Source: Acetobacterium woodii
Lineage (GTDB): Bacteria; Bacillota; Clostridia; Eubacteriales; Eubacteriaceae
DNA length: 64,000 bases
Direction: 5' to 3'
NCBI GenBank assembly: GCA_016213825.1
Contig: JACQZP010000026.1
Location: 496,001 to 560,000 of the forward strand
In this document: positions 1 through 9,552 of the stretch, piece after piece
How the letters are laid out: the number at the start of each line of letters is the position of its first letter
How positions within the stretch are numbered: position 1 is the first letter of the stretch
The notes under the pieces: generated by a model
What the model was told of the DNA's origin: nothing
The model's database searches: none
Seen by the model: the letters and a program-made list of their open reading frames with translations, nothing else
Position numbers and translations under genes: made by a program

Positions 1-1
1 T

Positions 2-1006
2 CGGATTGGATGGCTGCTCCTCAAAGATTACCGTGAATTCGAGGAAATTGCCAGAATTATAAAGTTTCATCACGTGGATTGGAGAGATGGAGAGGGACTT
101 GAGTTTAATGGGGAAGTGGTCATGCCTGAAAGCCATCTTATTCATTTAGCAGATCGCATTGCCACTCTCATCGCTCGAGATGAAAAGATTATCAATCAGA
201 AGGATCGGATCTATAAAAAAATCGAAAGTGCTTCCGGTCAAAAATTTAATCCAGAATATGTGAAGGCGTTTGAGCGGCTAAAAGAAAAAGAATTTTTCTG
301 GTATGATCTGGAGTCTATTTCTAATGGTCGGCGTTATTATAAACGAATAAAATTTAAGGATCAATGCCTGAATATAGACGAATTAATCGGTATTACCAAG
401 CTCTTCGCCCGGGTTATTGACTTCCGGAGCAATTTTACGGCCGTTCACAGCGAGGGTGTTTCGGCAGTGGCCAAACGACTGGCACAGCATTTTAACTGTG
501 ATGAGCTCACCTGCAAGAAAATCCAGGCGGCGGGTTATGTTCATGATATTGGAAAACTGACCGTTCCCACTGAGATCCTGGAGAAACCGGGAGCACTCTC
601 CAAAGAAGAATTTGATGTGATCAAAGAACATACTTATCACACCTATGTGTTATTATTTCAAGTTAAAGGGCTGGAAGAAATCAACGAATATGCTTCCATG
701 CACCATGAGCGACTGGACGGAACCGGTTATCCTTTTAAACTTGAAGCAAAGGATCTATCTTTGGGAGCGCGAATTATGGCAGTTGCAGACATTTTTACGG
801 CGGTTTCTGAAAACAGACCCTATCGAAAAGGGATGCAAAAAGAAGAGGTGGTCGAAGTCTTGAGAAAAATGTCAATTGAAAATAAAATTGATAAAAATAT
901 CGTGGAGACGCTCATCAGCTACTACCATGAGATAAATAAAGCCAGAATTAAAGCGCAGAAAAAAGCACGAACTCGTTACGACGATTTTGCTAAGCTACTG
1001 GTTTAA
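2..1006 (+). CDS. Tandem HD / HD-GYP domain protein, 5' end outside window
   Basis: This is a probable cyclic-di-GMP phosphodiesterase or its relative. The frame is open to the left edge, so the gene starts upstream; the GTG at 74 is only an internal codon. The visible N-terminal part (IKFHHVDW, then SHLIHLADRIA) looks like the tail of a first HD domain. The C-terminal half is a classical HD-GYP domain: HDIGK near 542, then HHERLDGTGYP near 700 and a conserved ADIFTAV segment. HD-GYP proteins hydrolyse c-di-GMP at a metal centre formed by these His/Asp residues. The patatin-like gene starts 14 nt downstream, so the two are probably co-transcribed. Family call is confident; substrate is inferred from the family. 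Confidence 0.88.
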   Translation, partial: RIGWLLLKDYREFEEIARIIKFHHVDWRDGEGLEFNGEVVMPESHLIHLADRIATLIARDEKIINQKDRIYKKIESASGQKFNPEYVKAFERLKEKEFFWYDLESISNGRRYYKRIKFKDQCLNIDELIGITKLFARVIDFRSNFTAVHSEGVSAVAKRLAQHFNCDELTCKKIQAAGYVHDIGKLTVPTEILEKPGALSKEEFDVIKEHTYHTYVLLFQVKGLEEINEYASMHHERLDGTGYPFKLEAKDLSLGARIMAVADIFTAVSENRPYRKGMQKEEVVEVLRKMSIENKIDKNIVETLISYYHEINKARIKAQKKARTRYDDFAKLLV

Positions 1007-1020
1007 GGAGACAAACATCC

Positions 1021-1899
1021 ATGACAATCATCAATAACATTAAAGATACTGCCCTGATTTTCGAAGGGGGTGGGATGCGAGCCAGCTATACGGCGGGGTT
1101 TTTAAATAATTTGCTGGAAAATGAAATCTATTTTGACTACGTCGCAGGAATCTCTGCCGGCTCCAGTCATACCGTCAATTATTTGTCCCGGGATCCGGAA
1201 AGAGCCAGACGTTCATTTGTAGAGCTGGTACAGGACCCACAATTTGGCGGCTGGCGATCTTTTCTAAAAGGTGAAGGCTTTTTTCGTTCTGAATATATCT
1301 ATGAAGAAACCTCCCATCCGGAAGGCCCACTGCCTTTGGATTTTGAGACCTTTATGGCAAATCCGGCGCAATTACGGATCGGTGTTTTTGAACGGGAACA
1401 GGGTAAAGTTATTTACTATACCAAGGATGATATTCATGAAATGAAAGATCTGATGAAAATTGTCCGCTCATCATCTTCCATGCCAATTTTCATGCCACCA
1501 ACCCAATATAAAAATCATACCTATGTGGATGGCGGCCTGGGGGGCGGCATTGCGTTGGATATTGCTAAACAGGATGGATACAAAAAATTTTTTGTCATTC
1601 TTACCAGAGAGAAAGGCTATCGAAAACAACCGATGAAGTTTAAACGAACCATTAGGGCTTACTACCGCAAGTATCCCAAAGTGGCTAAAGCCATGCTGAC
1701 CCGCCATCTGATTTATAATGAAACCCTGGACGAACTGGAAGAATTGGAACGGGAAGGACGTGCTTTTCTGGTTTACCCAGACACGATGCCGGTATCCAAC
1801 CGTGAGATCGATTTTGAAAAACTCACAAACAGCTACAAATTGGGATATGCTCAGGGAAAGTGGGATCTGCCAAACTGGAAAGCTTTTCTGGGACTATAA
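1021..1899 (+). CDS. Patatin-like phospholipase family protein
   Basis: This is a predicted serine acyl hydrolase of the bacterial patatin family (RssA/YjjU-like, 292 aa). It has the oxyanion loop GGGMR (residues 16-20), the nucleophile elbow GISAG with Ser45, and the DGG motif with Asp170, which completes the Ser-Asp dyad. No signal peptide or membrane segment is evident, so it should act in the cytoplasm or on the inner membrane face. The start has a good AAGGAG site in the short gap after the HD-GYP gene. A strong terminator follows directly. The natural substrate cannot be told from sequence. Confidence 0.88.
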   Translation: MTIINNIKDTALIFEGGGMRASYTAGFLNNLLENEIYFDYVAGISAGSSHTVNYLSRDPERARRSFVELVQDPQFGGWRSFLKGEGFFRSEYIYEETSHPEGPLPLDFETFMANPAQLRIGVFEREQGKVIYYTKDDIHEMKDLMKIVRSSSSMPIFMPPTQYKNHTYVDGGLGGGIALDIAKQDGYKKFFVILTREKGYRKQPMKFKRTIRAYYRKYPKVAKAMLTRHLIYNETLDELEELEREGRAFLVYPDTMPVSNREIDFEKLTNSYKLGYAQGKWDLPNWKAFLGL

Positions 1900-1948
1900 A
1901 AACCACCCTTTCACCGATTGAATAAAGTCGATGAAAGGGTGGTTTTTT
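1899..1948 (+). terminator. Rho-independent terminator after patatin gene
   Basis: A perfect stem of about 13 bp (AACCACCCTTTCA paired with its complement at 1932-1944) has an 18-nt loop and is followed by a T run. It overlaps the stop codon of the patatin gene and ends the HD-GYP/patatin transcript. Confidence 0.9.
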
Positions 1949-1985
1949 GGTTGAAAGCGCAAGAACAAGGTGTCATTAATCGCGA

Positions 1986-2357
1986 TTATATTTTTTTCTT
2001 TTTATAGCCGTCTTCTTTGTAAGCAAGCAAACCATTAACTGATAAAGATTTACGACCTAAAAAATTTCGAAGCTTAATGGTTATATCCGGCGTTTCTTCA
2101 TTGAGCATTTTTTTGGGCAAATAGCAGGCGATGTCATTTTGCTCAAAGCGGTCATACATTGCGTCATAAGTCGGTTTTCCCAACTTGACAGTTGGCACAT
2201 AAATTGGCCCAGAGCAACAACCACCACGATTATCCATTTCAATATAAATATCCTGAACATTTTGATGATTTAAATAATCTTTGACATTCTTCTTAATTTC
2301 TATGTTGATACGAACACATCCTTTACCATTTTTATAGTTAGAATTATTGTACATCAT
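1986..2357 (-). CDS. Small protein with GGCCSGP motif, CC/Se motif family candidate
   Basis: This is a 123-aa protein of unknown function with a lysine-rich C-terminus. Its centre carries DNRGGCCSGPIYVP, a vicinal Cys-Cys between glycines and a proline. This resembles the small clostridial 'CC/Se motif' proteins, in which the second Cys can be selenocysteine in some members. Here both codons are ordinary Cys. No signal peptide or membrane helix is seen. The start is uncertain because no clear Shine-Dalgarno site precedes the ATGATG pair at 2357/2354. It is monocistronic and convergent with the patatin operon. A redox or metal-binding role is possible but not shown. Confidence 0.6.
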   Translation of the reverse strand: MMYNNSNYKNGKGCVRINIEIKKNVKDYLNHQNVQDIYIEMDNRGGCCSGPIYVPTVKLGKPTYDAMYDRFEQNDIACYLPKKMLNEETPDITIKLRNFLGRKSLSVNGLLAYKEDGYKKKKI

Positions 2358-2469
2358 TTGATTTTTATTGCAATACCGAATTAGTTTTTTAAAGTAATTT
2401 TGGTCTTAAATTTAAGAAGGCTTAAGATAAGGAACTCAATTTTAAGTCATTAAGCTAATAATAGCAAGA

Positions 2470-2512
2470 ATCCCGCCTGATTTGCAATCAATTGATTCAA
2501 ATCAGGCGGGAT
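2470..2512. terminator. Near-perfect GC-rich palindrome, likely terminator of the first chemoreceptor gene
   Basis: Arms ATCCCGCCTGATTTG (2470-2484) and its exact complement (2498-2512) flank a centre that is itself self-complementary around TCAATTGA. It lies 48 nt past the stop of the minus-strand chemoreceptor gene. The T run is weak on both strands, so it may terminate inefficiently or act as an RNA 3'-end stabiliser. Confidence 0.6.
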
Positions 2513-2559
2513 CTTTGAGTAGCGGTTTAATCTTAAGTTAATGGATAATCAGTAACAAA

Positions 2560-5295
2560 TTAATATTTGTCAAAGTCCAGATCATCTAAGACGATTTCAG
2601 TCTGGGACGGAGGAGCTGCGACGGTTTCATTGACTTTGGGAGCAGCCGAAGCACTGCTTGTCAGTTTTTTATTCACATTTTTTAATTTAAAAGCTTCCAC
2701 CATTTGTTTGAGCATTTCAGCCTGACCTGAAAGCTCCTGGCTGGCAGCGGCACTTTGTTCGGCAGTGGCAGAATTGGTTTGGACAACCTGTGAGACTTGC
2801 TCGACACCCTGATTAATCTGGGCAATTTCCGAAGCTTGATCATTGGATGCCCGGGCAATACTGCCGACCAAAGTCGTGACTTTTTCGATTTGCTTGAGAA
2901 TTTCAGAAAGACTTTCAGCGGTTTCATCAGCAATTTTAGTACCAACATCCACCTTATCAATCGATCCTTCAATCAGACCAGTTGTCTCTTTGGCTGCTTC
3001 AGCGCTTCTGGCAGCCAGGGTACGAACTTCTTCGGCAACTACAGCAAAACCTTTGCCATGTTGTCCAGCTCGGGCGGCTTCCACGGCCGCATTAAGAGCC
3101 AGTATATTGGTTTGGAAAGCAATATCGTCAATCACCTTGATGATTTTAGAAATATTATGAGACGAATCATTAATTTCACTCATGGCGGATACCATTCTGA
3201 CCATTTGAGCATTACCAACTTCAGCATTGGAACGGACACTGATGGCTAATTCATTGGCCTGGTTGGCATTAACCGCATTTTGTTTGGTTTCTGAGGCGAC
3301 TTCTTCAATGGAAGCAGTCAGTTCTTGAATTGCACTGGCTTGTTCAGTGGTACCCTGAGACAGTGCCTGGCCGCCGTCGGATATTTGCTGGGCACCGATT
3401 TCAACCTGGCTTGCGGCAACATTAATATCAGACAAGGTGGTGCTTAGATTTGCGGCAATTTCATTTAAGGCTATTTTAATAGCTAAGAAGTCACCACAAA
3501 ACAGATTGGTAATTTCAAGATCAAAATTACCGCGACCCATTTCTTCCAGTGTAAGCGTAATTTCTTCCACATACGCTTTTAAGAAATTGATGGTTTGATT
3601 CATATCATGCTTGATTATTCCATGCTGACCTTTGAAATCTCCTTCCATTGTAATGCTAAGATGTCCTTGAGCCAATTCTTTTAAAGTCGTTGAGGCCACT
3701 TTAATAGGATCAATTACGGCATCAAGGGTGAGGTTAAAGCCTTCAATGACCGTTGCATATTCGCCCTGGAATTTTGCGGCATCCCCACGATTGTTTAAAT
3801 CACCGTCGATGGCCTGCTTGGCCATGTTTTGGGTTTCTTCAACCAACATGGTAATGGTTTCAGTCATCCCCAGGAGGGCCGGCACCAGCTGATCATTCTC
3901 ACTTCGTTTACCAATACTTCGCAAGAAGTCCAAATCACTGAGGTCACCATTACGAATGTTAGTTGCTATATTGACAATTCGACCAAGCTGGGCATGCACA
4001 CCGTTGATCGAGACTGCAATTTCGCCAAAAATACCATCGAAATTTCCATCGATGGATTGAGATAAATCGTTTTTATTCATCAATTTCAGAGTGTGGTCGG
4101 CAGTCGTCAAGGCACTTAATCCATCAAGACAGGCATTGAGATTGTTTTTAATTTCACGGAAATCCCCATAATATTCATCAGTGATTTTAGGAGGGATTTC
4201 ACCTTTACCAATACGTTCAATATATTCAGCGGCGACATTGAGGGGACCGACAACCGCATCCAACGTGCTGTTAACGCCTGAGACAATATCTTTGAACCCG
4301 CCAGCAAACTTGTCTGCATGTCCTCGAGTATCCAAACGTCCTTCAACAGCGGCCTGAGACAACAGATTGGCTTCAGTGATGAGGGCGCGAATGGTTTCAA
4401 TGGTTTTCTTCAGGGCTGGAGCCAGTTCATCTAAAGGATCTTTTAGTTCAATGTTAGCAGAGACATCGCCATTGGAAATTTGATTCATGGTGCCAATAAC
4501 AATGTGCTGGAGGTCATCGGAAAAACTGTCCATGGCATCAGCCATTTCGCCAATTTCGTCTTGACTATCCATTTTCAGGCGATTGCCAAAATGTCCCTTA
4601 CTCATTTCATGAATCATATGGCTGGCTTTTTTTAGTGGGGTGCTGATCAGTGAGCTCAGTAATAGTCCCAGAGCAATGGCTAGAATCATACTGACAGCCA
4701 TAATAATGGACATGGTGGTGACCACCTGGTCGGCCTGACTGCTGTTTTCCACTGACTTAGCAAGACCTTCATCCAGTTTCATGGTTGACAGGTTGTCAAT
4801 GGCATCATGGAGGGCCACAGTTGCCTTTCCGGCAGTACTATCAGGATTTATGGCGATGAAGGCCTCAGTATCTTGATTTTGGGTCGCCAGGTTCATGACA
4901 AGGTCAAGTTGTTTAGTATAATCCAACTTTGTTTTAGTAAATGTTTCAAATGATTGGCGCATTTCTTCGCTTTCAATGGATTTTTCATATTCCGCAGCTA
5001 ATTCATCAATTTTTGTTTGTTGTTCAGTAATATTTGTCCTGATACTCTGAATAGTTTGGACATCGTTAGCAAGAATCATATCTCGCAGTGACACACGCAT
5101 CATTTGAAATTCAGTCGACATTTCTCCGACCTGAGAGATGGGCACGGTCATGTTTCCATACAATTCCTTATCAGAATCCTGAAGAGCACGGGTATTCAGA
5201 ATACCCATACCACCAACAACACCGACTAATAGAGCAATGAAAATGAACGATGCCAATAATTTTGTTTTGATTTTCAAATCTTTTAACCACTTCAA
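2560..5295 (-). CDS. Methyl-accepting chemotaxis protein with long HAMP-like repeat array
   Basis: This is a membrane chemoreceptor of 911 aa, much longer than a typical 550-650 aa receptor. It has an N-terminal membrane helix (about residues 11-31), a four-helix-bundle-like sensor of about 160 residues and a second membrane helix near 190-215. A long series of HAMP-like repeats follows to about residue 620, each with a 'KGQHG' or 'GDF' turn. Last is a cytoplasmic signalling hairpin whose tip reads DDIAFQTNILALNAAVEAA. The start is TTG, set by GGAGG with good spacing. The C-terminus ends ILDDL-like/DKY, shared with the neighbouring receptor. It signals to CheA/CheW, which are not in this window. 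Confidence 0.93.
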   Translation of the reverse strand: MKWLKDLKIKTKLLASFIFIALLVGVVGGMGILNTRALQDSDKELYGNMTVPISQVGEMSTEFQMMRVSLRDMILANDVQTIQSIRTNITEQQTKIDELAAEYEKSIESEEMRQSFETFTKTKLDYTKQLDLVMNLATQNQDTEAFIAINPDSTAGKATVALHDAIDNLSTMKLDEGLAKSVENSSQADQVVTTMSIIMAVSMILAIALGLLLSSLISTPLKKASHMIHEMSKGHFGNRLKMDSQDEIGEMADAMDSFSDDLQHIVIGTMNQISNGDVSANIELKDPLDELAPALKKTIETIRALITEANLLSQAAVEGRLDTRGHADKFAGGFKDIVSGVNSTLDAVVGPLNVAAEYIERIGKGEIPPKITDEYYGDFREIKNNLNACLDGLSALTTADHTLKLMNKNDLSQSIDGNFDGIFGEIAVSINGVHAQLGRIVNIATNIRNGDLSDLDFLRSIGKRSENDQLVPALLGMTETITMLVEETQNMAKQAIDGDLNNRGDAAKFQGEYATVIEGFNLTLDAVIDPIKVASTTLKELAQGHLSITMEGDFKGQHGIIKHDMNQTINFLKAYVEEITLTLEEMGRGNFDLEITNLFCGDFLAIKIALNEIAANLSTTLSDINVAASQVEIGAQQISDGGQALSQGTTEQASAIQELTASIEEVASETKQNAVNANQANELAISVRSNAEVGNAQMVRMVSAMSEINDSSHNISKIIKVIDDIAFQTNILALNAAVEAARAGQHGKGFAVVAEEVRTLAARSAEAAKETTGLIEGSIDKVDVGTKIADETAESLSEILKQIEKVTTLVGSIARASNDQASEIAQINQGVEQVSQVVQTNSATAEQSAAASQELSGQAEMLKQMVEAFKLKNVNKKLTSSASAAPKVNETVAAPPSQTEIVLDDLDFDKY

Positions 5296-6055
5296 GTTAT
5301 CTTCCTCCGGTTTTAAATCTTTTGCAAACAGTTAAGAACGACAATGATTTGATCCAAACTTTGGAATTTATAAAAGCAAACAAAAAACAACAAAACTACA
5401 AGCAATATTGTAAAATGCAAACAAAAACGATTACAATTTGGATCGACTAATTTCACATGGATGACTTTTTTTAAACACCACCTTCAATATTTAATAGGAA
5501 ATATTATTATTAAATGGATATGAATTTACGAAGCAAAATAATTATAAGGGATATAAATATAAAAAGATACAAAAAATATTGATTTTTATGAATGTTTATT
5601 TAAAATACAGATGGAAAAAACTGAATTTTCACTAATAATTCCTTAATATTGATACAAAGTTTCGACAAAAACAATATTTAATTTTATGATGTTCAAAAAA
5701 AGAACACAGAAAGTAATTGTAAAATAACGATTAAGTCGTGCTAAATGTATTTGTAGCTAATTATTCTGGGCTAAGGTTATTAGAAAGAAGTTGAATAAAA
5801 ATTGTAAAGAAAAGGAAGAACAACTAAATTGCAACTCGAAATTTAAATCATACTAAACCAAAATTGAGTTGTAATGATCAAGAGTAATTAAAATTGACAG
5901 GCGGTTTTTTTAATACTTTATTTGTTAGCTTGTTGATGATTACTAAAATTGAGGACATAAAAAATCCTGAAAACAATCGAAAAATTGTTTTCAGGACAGG
6001 GGTATGACAATAAAGTAAGTAATGTTATTTTTATAAACGTTATTAAATTAAATAA
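5296..6055. other. 760-bp AT-rich gene-free region between the two chemoreceptor genes
   Basis: This stretch is very A/T rich and has no coding frame I can support. It contains the terminator of the upstream receptor gene (5956-5996) and otherwise acts as the long upstream region of the downstream receptor gene on the minus strand. I could not identify a convincing sigma-A or flagellar sigma-28 promoter or a riboswitch by eye. A short GTTC-N7-GAAC inverted repeat lies near 5692-5706. Confidence 0.6.
5956..5996 (-). terminator. Rho-independent terminator of the second chemoreceptor gene
   Basis: A perfect 13-bp stem (TCCTGAAAACAAT and its complement) with a 6-nt loop is followed on the minus strand by six T residues. 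It lies about 60 nt past the stop of the minus-strand receptor gene. Confidence 0.9.
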
Positions 6056-9000
6056 TCAATATTTGTCATTTTCCAGATCGTCCAATATGATCCGGGGGTT
6101 CGGCGGGATAACTTTGGTTACCGGCTCCAATGGTTTAGCTTTAGTTTCGACGCGGTCATTGCCTTTTTCATTTTTGAGTTTAAAGTTACTCATCATCTGC
6201 TTAAGCATTTCAGCCTGGCCGGATAGTTCCTGGCTGGAAGCGGCACTTTCTTCAGCTGTTGCTGAGTTGGTTTGAACAACATTGGATACTTGCTCAATCC
6301 CTTTGGTTATCTGGGCAATTTCCGAAGCCTGATCATTTGAGGCCCGGGCGATATTGCCAACCAGACCAGTCACTTTTTCAATATTATTGAGAATTTCAAC
6401 CAGACTTTCGGCAGTTTCGTCAGCGATTTTGGTACCAACTTCGACTTTATCAATGGAGCCTTCAATTAATCCAGTCGTTTCCTTGGCAGCTTCAGCACTA
6501 CGGGCGGCCAGTGATCGTACTTCCTCAGCAACTACTGCAAAACCTTTACCATGTTGTCCAGCTCTGGCTGCTTCCACGGCGGCGTTGAGAGCCAGAATAT
6601 TGGTCTGGAAGGCGATATCATCAATAACCTTGATGATTTTGGAGATATTGCTGGATGATTCATTGATTTCCACCATTGCGGTAACCATTTTGGCCATTTG
6701 CGTATTACCGACTTCAGCATTGGTTCGTACCTCAATGGCAAGGGCGTTGGCATCGTTGGCGTGCATGGCATTTCGTTTGGTTTCAGCAGCAACTTCTTCA
6801 ATGGAAGCGGTGAGTTCCTGGATGGAGCTGGCCTGTTCAGTAGTACCCTGAGACAGTGCCTGACCACCGTCAGATATTTGGATAGCCCCAGTTTCGACTT
6901 GTCCGGCAGCGTCGTCTATTTCTTTCATAACTTTGCTTAAATGCGTCGTAATACCATTAATTGCCAGCTTAATATCAACAAAATCGCCATGGTAATAAGT
7001 CGTTATTTCCTGACTGAGATCCCCTTCACCAATGCGTTGGAGGGTATTGGTAATTTCTTCCACATAGTGTTTGAGGAAATTAATGGTGCGGTTCATGTCT
7101 TCTTTTATCTTGCCGTGTTGACCCTTATAATCACCGTCCATAATAATACTCAGATTACCTTTGGCTAGTTCATCCAGGGCTACCGACGCGGCTTGAATAG
7201 GTTCAATAACTGCATCAAGGGTTTGGTTAAAGCCGGAGATGACCTTGGCATATTCGCCTCGGAATTTACTGGGGTCGCCCCGATGATCCAGTTCTCCCTC
7301 AACTGCCAGCTGGGTCATTTCATCCGCTTCATTAACCAGCGAGTGGATATTTTCAATCATTTGGATCAGACTTGGGATAAATTCATCTTCTTCGCAACGT
7401 TTACCAATCGACACTAGTTCGTTATAATCGCTCATATTACCGTTGGAAACATTGTTGACAATCGAATGAATGTAATTGAGCTTCCAGTGGATTTCGTTAA
7501 CGGAGGTGGCCAGATCGCCAAACACTCCCAAATAAGTGCCTTCCATTTTAGCAGAAAAATCATTGATAAACAATCGGTGGAGGACTTCTCCGGTTTCGGT
7601 TAAAGCGCCCAAACCATCGATGCAGGCGTTAATATTATTCTTAAGATCATTAAAATCGCCTTTGTAATCGGTGGTGATTTTGGGTGGAATCACGCCATGT
7701 CCAATTCGTTCAATGGCCTTATTAGCCACCTTTAATGGTTTGACAAAGGTGTTAATAACATTATTTAAACTGATAATTAAATCTTTGTATGCACCAGTGT
7801 ATTCATTGGTATTGCCCCGGTAGTTTAACTGACCTTCAAGAGCAGCATTGCCTATTTTTAAGATGCCATCGTGAACACGGTTCATTTCACCAACCACCGC
7901 AATCATTGAGTTGGAAATAACATCGTCATCAGATCGCGGGACGATTTCAACTTGAAAATCGCCCTGAGCCATTCGCTCCGCTGCATCCGCCATGCCTTTG
8001 TTGTTTCTGATCATTGTTTCAAAGGAACGCATTAAGTCACCGATTTCATCATGAGTTGTAATTTCAATGTCCACATCAACTTTTCCCACTGCCACTTGAT
8101 CAGCGACTTCTTTGAGTTTGATAATGGGATTTGAGAGTTTTTTTGCCATCACGTAGGCCGCAATTCCGCCAATTAAAAGAATAACGAATGAAATTAAAAT
8201 AATCAGGTTTCTCAGGCTGTTAATTGGAGCTAATACATCATCTTCATATCGAGTTACGACCAGAGTCCAATTTGTTCCTGGGATTGGTGAGGTAGCACCG
8301 ATTTTGGTTTGACCATTTACCGTATAGGTAAGCATTCCAGTTTGACCAGTTCCCATTTCTTTTAAGGCTAAACCTAAACTTTTCCAGATACCGTCTTTTT
8401 CGATGTCATCAAAGACATTGACCTGATCCAGAATCGTCTGGGAATCGGGATGGGACATCATCGCACCATCTTCATTGACAACAAAACCATATTGGCGTTC
8501 GCCATCACCCATTGCATTGGTGGTATCCTGAAGGAAGGTAGGATCTCGGCGACCCACCAACAGACCAACAACCTGACCATTGTTTTTTATCGGAGCCACA
8601 TCAAAAACTACTGGTTCTTTGGTAACCTTACTGATGGCAACATCGGATACGGCGAGTTCACCTTTTAATCCGTCCTCGTACCAGAATTCACCGGCAGAAT
8701 CAAATTCGCCGCCACCTTTGATGTATTTACCATGGCCAGCAAGATTCATAATTGCAATGTCCTGATAGCCGAGACGCTCAATATCGTCAGCAATTGTTGA
8801 AACTTGAGTATTCCAATCCATTGAGGATACTTGATCCAAGGATGCAACTTCACTGAGGGTAGCCAGATTTCCGGTGATGATGGCTCCAACATGGGCAGCA
8901 CCCTGAGTGGCATATTCCTGTGAATCGGTGTTGGCCTGATTAGTAAGTGCCGCTGCTCCCAGATTAACGGTAATCAGTCCAAGAGAAAATACGGCCAGTG

Positions 9001-9160
9001 CAACAAGTGCAACAGTGAATACCAGTAATTTTGTGGAGATACGTATTCTCCTGTATTCCTTTTCATGAAAAACTACTTGTTGATTTACACTGCTGTTCGG
9101 AATTGATTCTGATACATTATGCATTTCAGAATTCAGGTCTGGTTCTAGATTTTCGTTCAT
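6056..9160 (-). CDS. Methyl-accepting chemotaxis protein with extracellular Cache sensor
   Basis: This is a membrane chemoreceptor of 1034 aa. A cytoplasmic N-tail of about 45 residues precedes a membrane helix (LLVFTVALVALAVFSL). A dCache-type periplasmic sensor of about 270 residues follows (QDIAIMN, FWYEDGLKG and PVVFDVAPI segments), then a second helix, HAMP, a poly-HAMP-like array and the MCP signalling domain. The start is placed at ATG 9160 because AAGGGGG sits 5 nt before it; the frame is open further upstream to 9208 but without such a site. Its C-terminal half is a close paralogue of the 911-aa receptor, with the same tail ILDDL-x2-DKY. dCache domains usually bind small ligands such as amino or organic acids; the ligand here is unknown. 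Confidence 0.93.
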   Translation of the reverse strand: MNENLEPDLNSEMHNVSESIPNSSVNQQVVFHEKEYRRIRISTKLLVFTVALVALAVFSLGLITVNLGAAALTNQANTDSQEYATQGAAHVGAIITGNLATLSEVASLDQVSSMDWNTQVSTIADDIERLGYQDIAIMNLAGHGKYIKGGGEFDSAGEFWYEDGLKGELAVSDVAISKVTKEPVVFDVAPIKNNGQVVGLLVGRRDPTFLQDTTNAMGDGERQYGFVVNEDGAMMSHPDSQTILDQVNVFDDIEKDGIWKSLGLALKEMGTGQTGMLTYTVNGQTKIGATSPIPGTNWTLVVTRYEDDVLAPINSLRNLIILISFVILLIGGIAAYVMAKKLSNPIIKLKEVADQVAVGKVDVDIEITTHDEIGDLMRSFETMIRNNKGMADAAERMAQGDFQVEIVPRSDDDVISNSMIAVVGEMNRVHDGILKIGNAALEGQLNYRGNTNEYTGAYKDLIISLNNVINTFVKPLKVANKAIERIGHGVIPPKITTDYKGDFNDLKNNINACIDGLGALTETGEVLHRLFINDFSAKMEGTYLGVFGDLATSVNEIHWKLNYIHSIVNNVSNGNMSDYNELVSIGKRCEEDEFIPSLIQMIENIHSLVNEADEMTQLAVEGELDHRGDPSKFRGEYAKVISGFNQTLDAVIEPIQAASVALDELAKGNLSIIMDGDYKGQHGKIKEDMNRTINFLKHYVEEITNTLQRIGEGDLSQEITTYYHGDFVDIKLAINGITTHLSKVMKEIDDAAGQVETGAIQISDGGQALSQGTTEQASSIQELTASIEEVAAETKRNAMHANDANALAIEVRTNAEVGNTQMAKMVTAMVEINESSSNISKIIKVIDDIAFQTNILALNAAVEAARAGQHGKGFAVVAEEVRSLAARSAEAAKETTGLIEGSIDKVEVGTKIADETAESLVEILNNIEKVTGLVGNIARASNDQASEIAQITKGIEQVSNVVQTNSATAEESAASSQELSGQAEMLKQMMSNFKLKNEKGNDRVETKAKPLEPVTKVIPPNPRIILDDLENDKY

Positions 9161-9552
9161 AATAACCCCCTTGTTAATAGTACGGCTCATCTTTGCCAGC
9201 AAATCCAATTCTGATCCACAGAATTGAGATGATATATTTAAAAGAATGAATACACGCTTAACTATTATATAATGTTTAAAAGCAAATATCTACTGTTTAT
9301 TGTCTAAAATTTACACTTTAACATTGATTCAAATAAGTGATTTTGGATAATGCTGGATTGAAAGAAGAAAATTAAATTGATTAAATAACCCTAAAAGACT
9401 GGAGAATCGAACACAATCTTGATACAATATAATAAATAATGAATATTACATAATTCTAAGTTAACCGATTAGATAATAAAATAACTTATTTCGAACGGAT
9501 ATCTTTGACCGGATGAAAATAATGACAAAATAGAAATGAAGGGAAGAATTCA
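9161..9552. other. Divergent intergenic region between chemoreceptor and FIST-GGDEF genes
   Basis: This is about 390 bp of AT-rich DNA holding the two outward promoters. A TATAAT-like element lies near 9265-9275 on the minus strand and another near 9428-9433 on the plus strand. Neither has a convincing -35 at 17 bp, so I do not annotate exact promoters. I see no coding frame or repeat. Confidence 0.5.

Noticed and set aside
74-1006. Starting the HD-GYP gene at GTG 74
   Set aside because: The same frame is open to position 2, and the upstream residues continue an HD-domain sequence, so the gene is truncated by the window edge.
2797-3249. Long antisense open frames opposite the chemoreceptor signalling domains (also near 6354-6851)
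   Set aside because: They mirror the strongly conserved MCP coding sequence on the other strand, appear in both paralogues at the same place, and have no ribosome site or coherent product.
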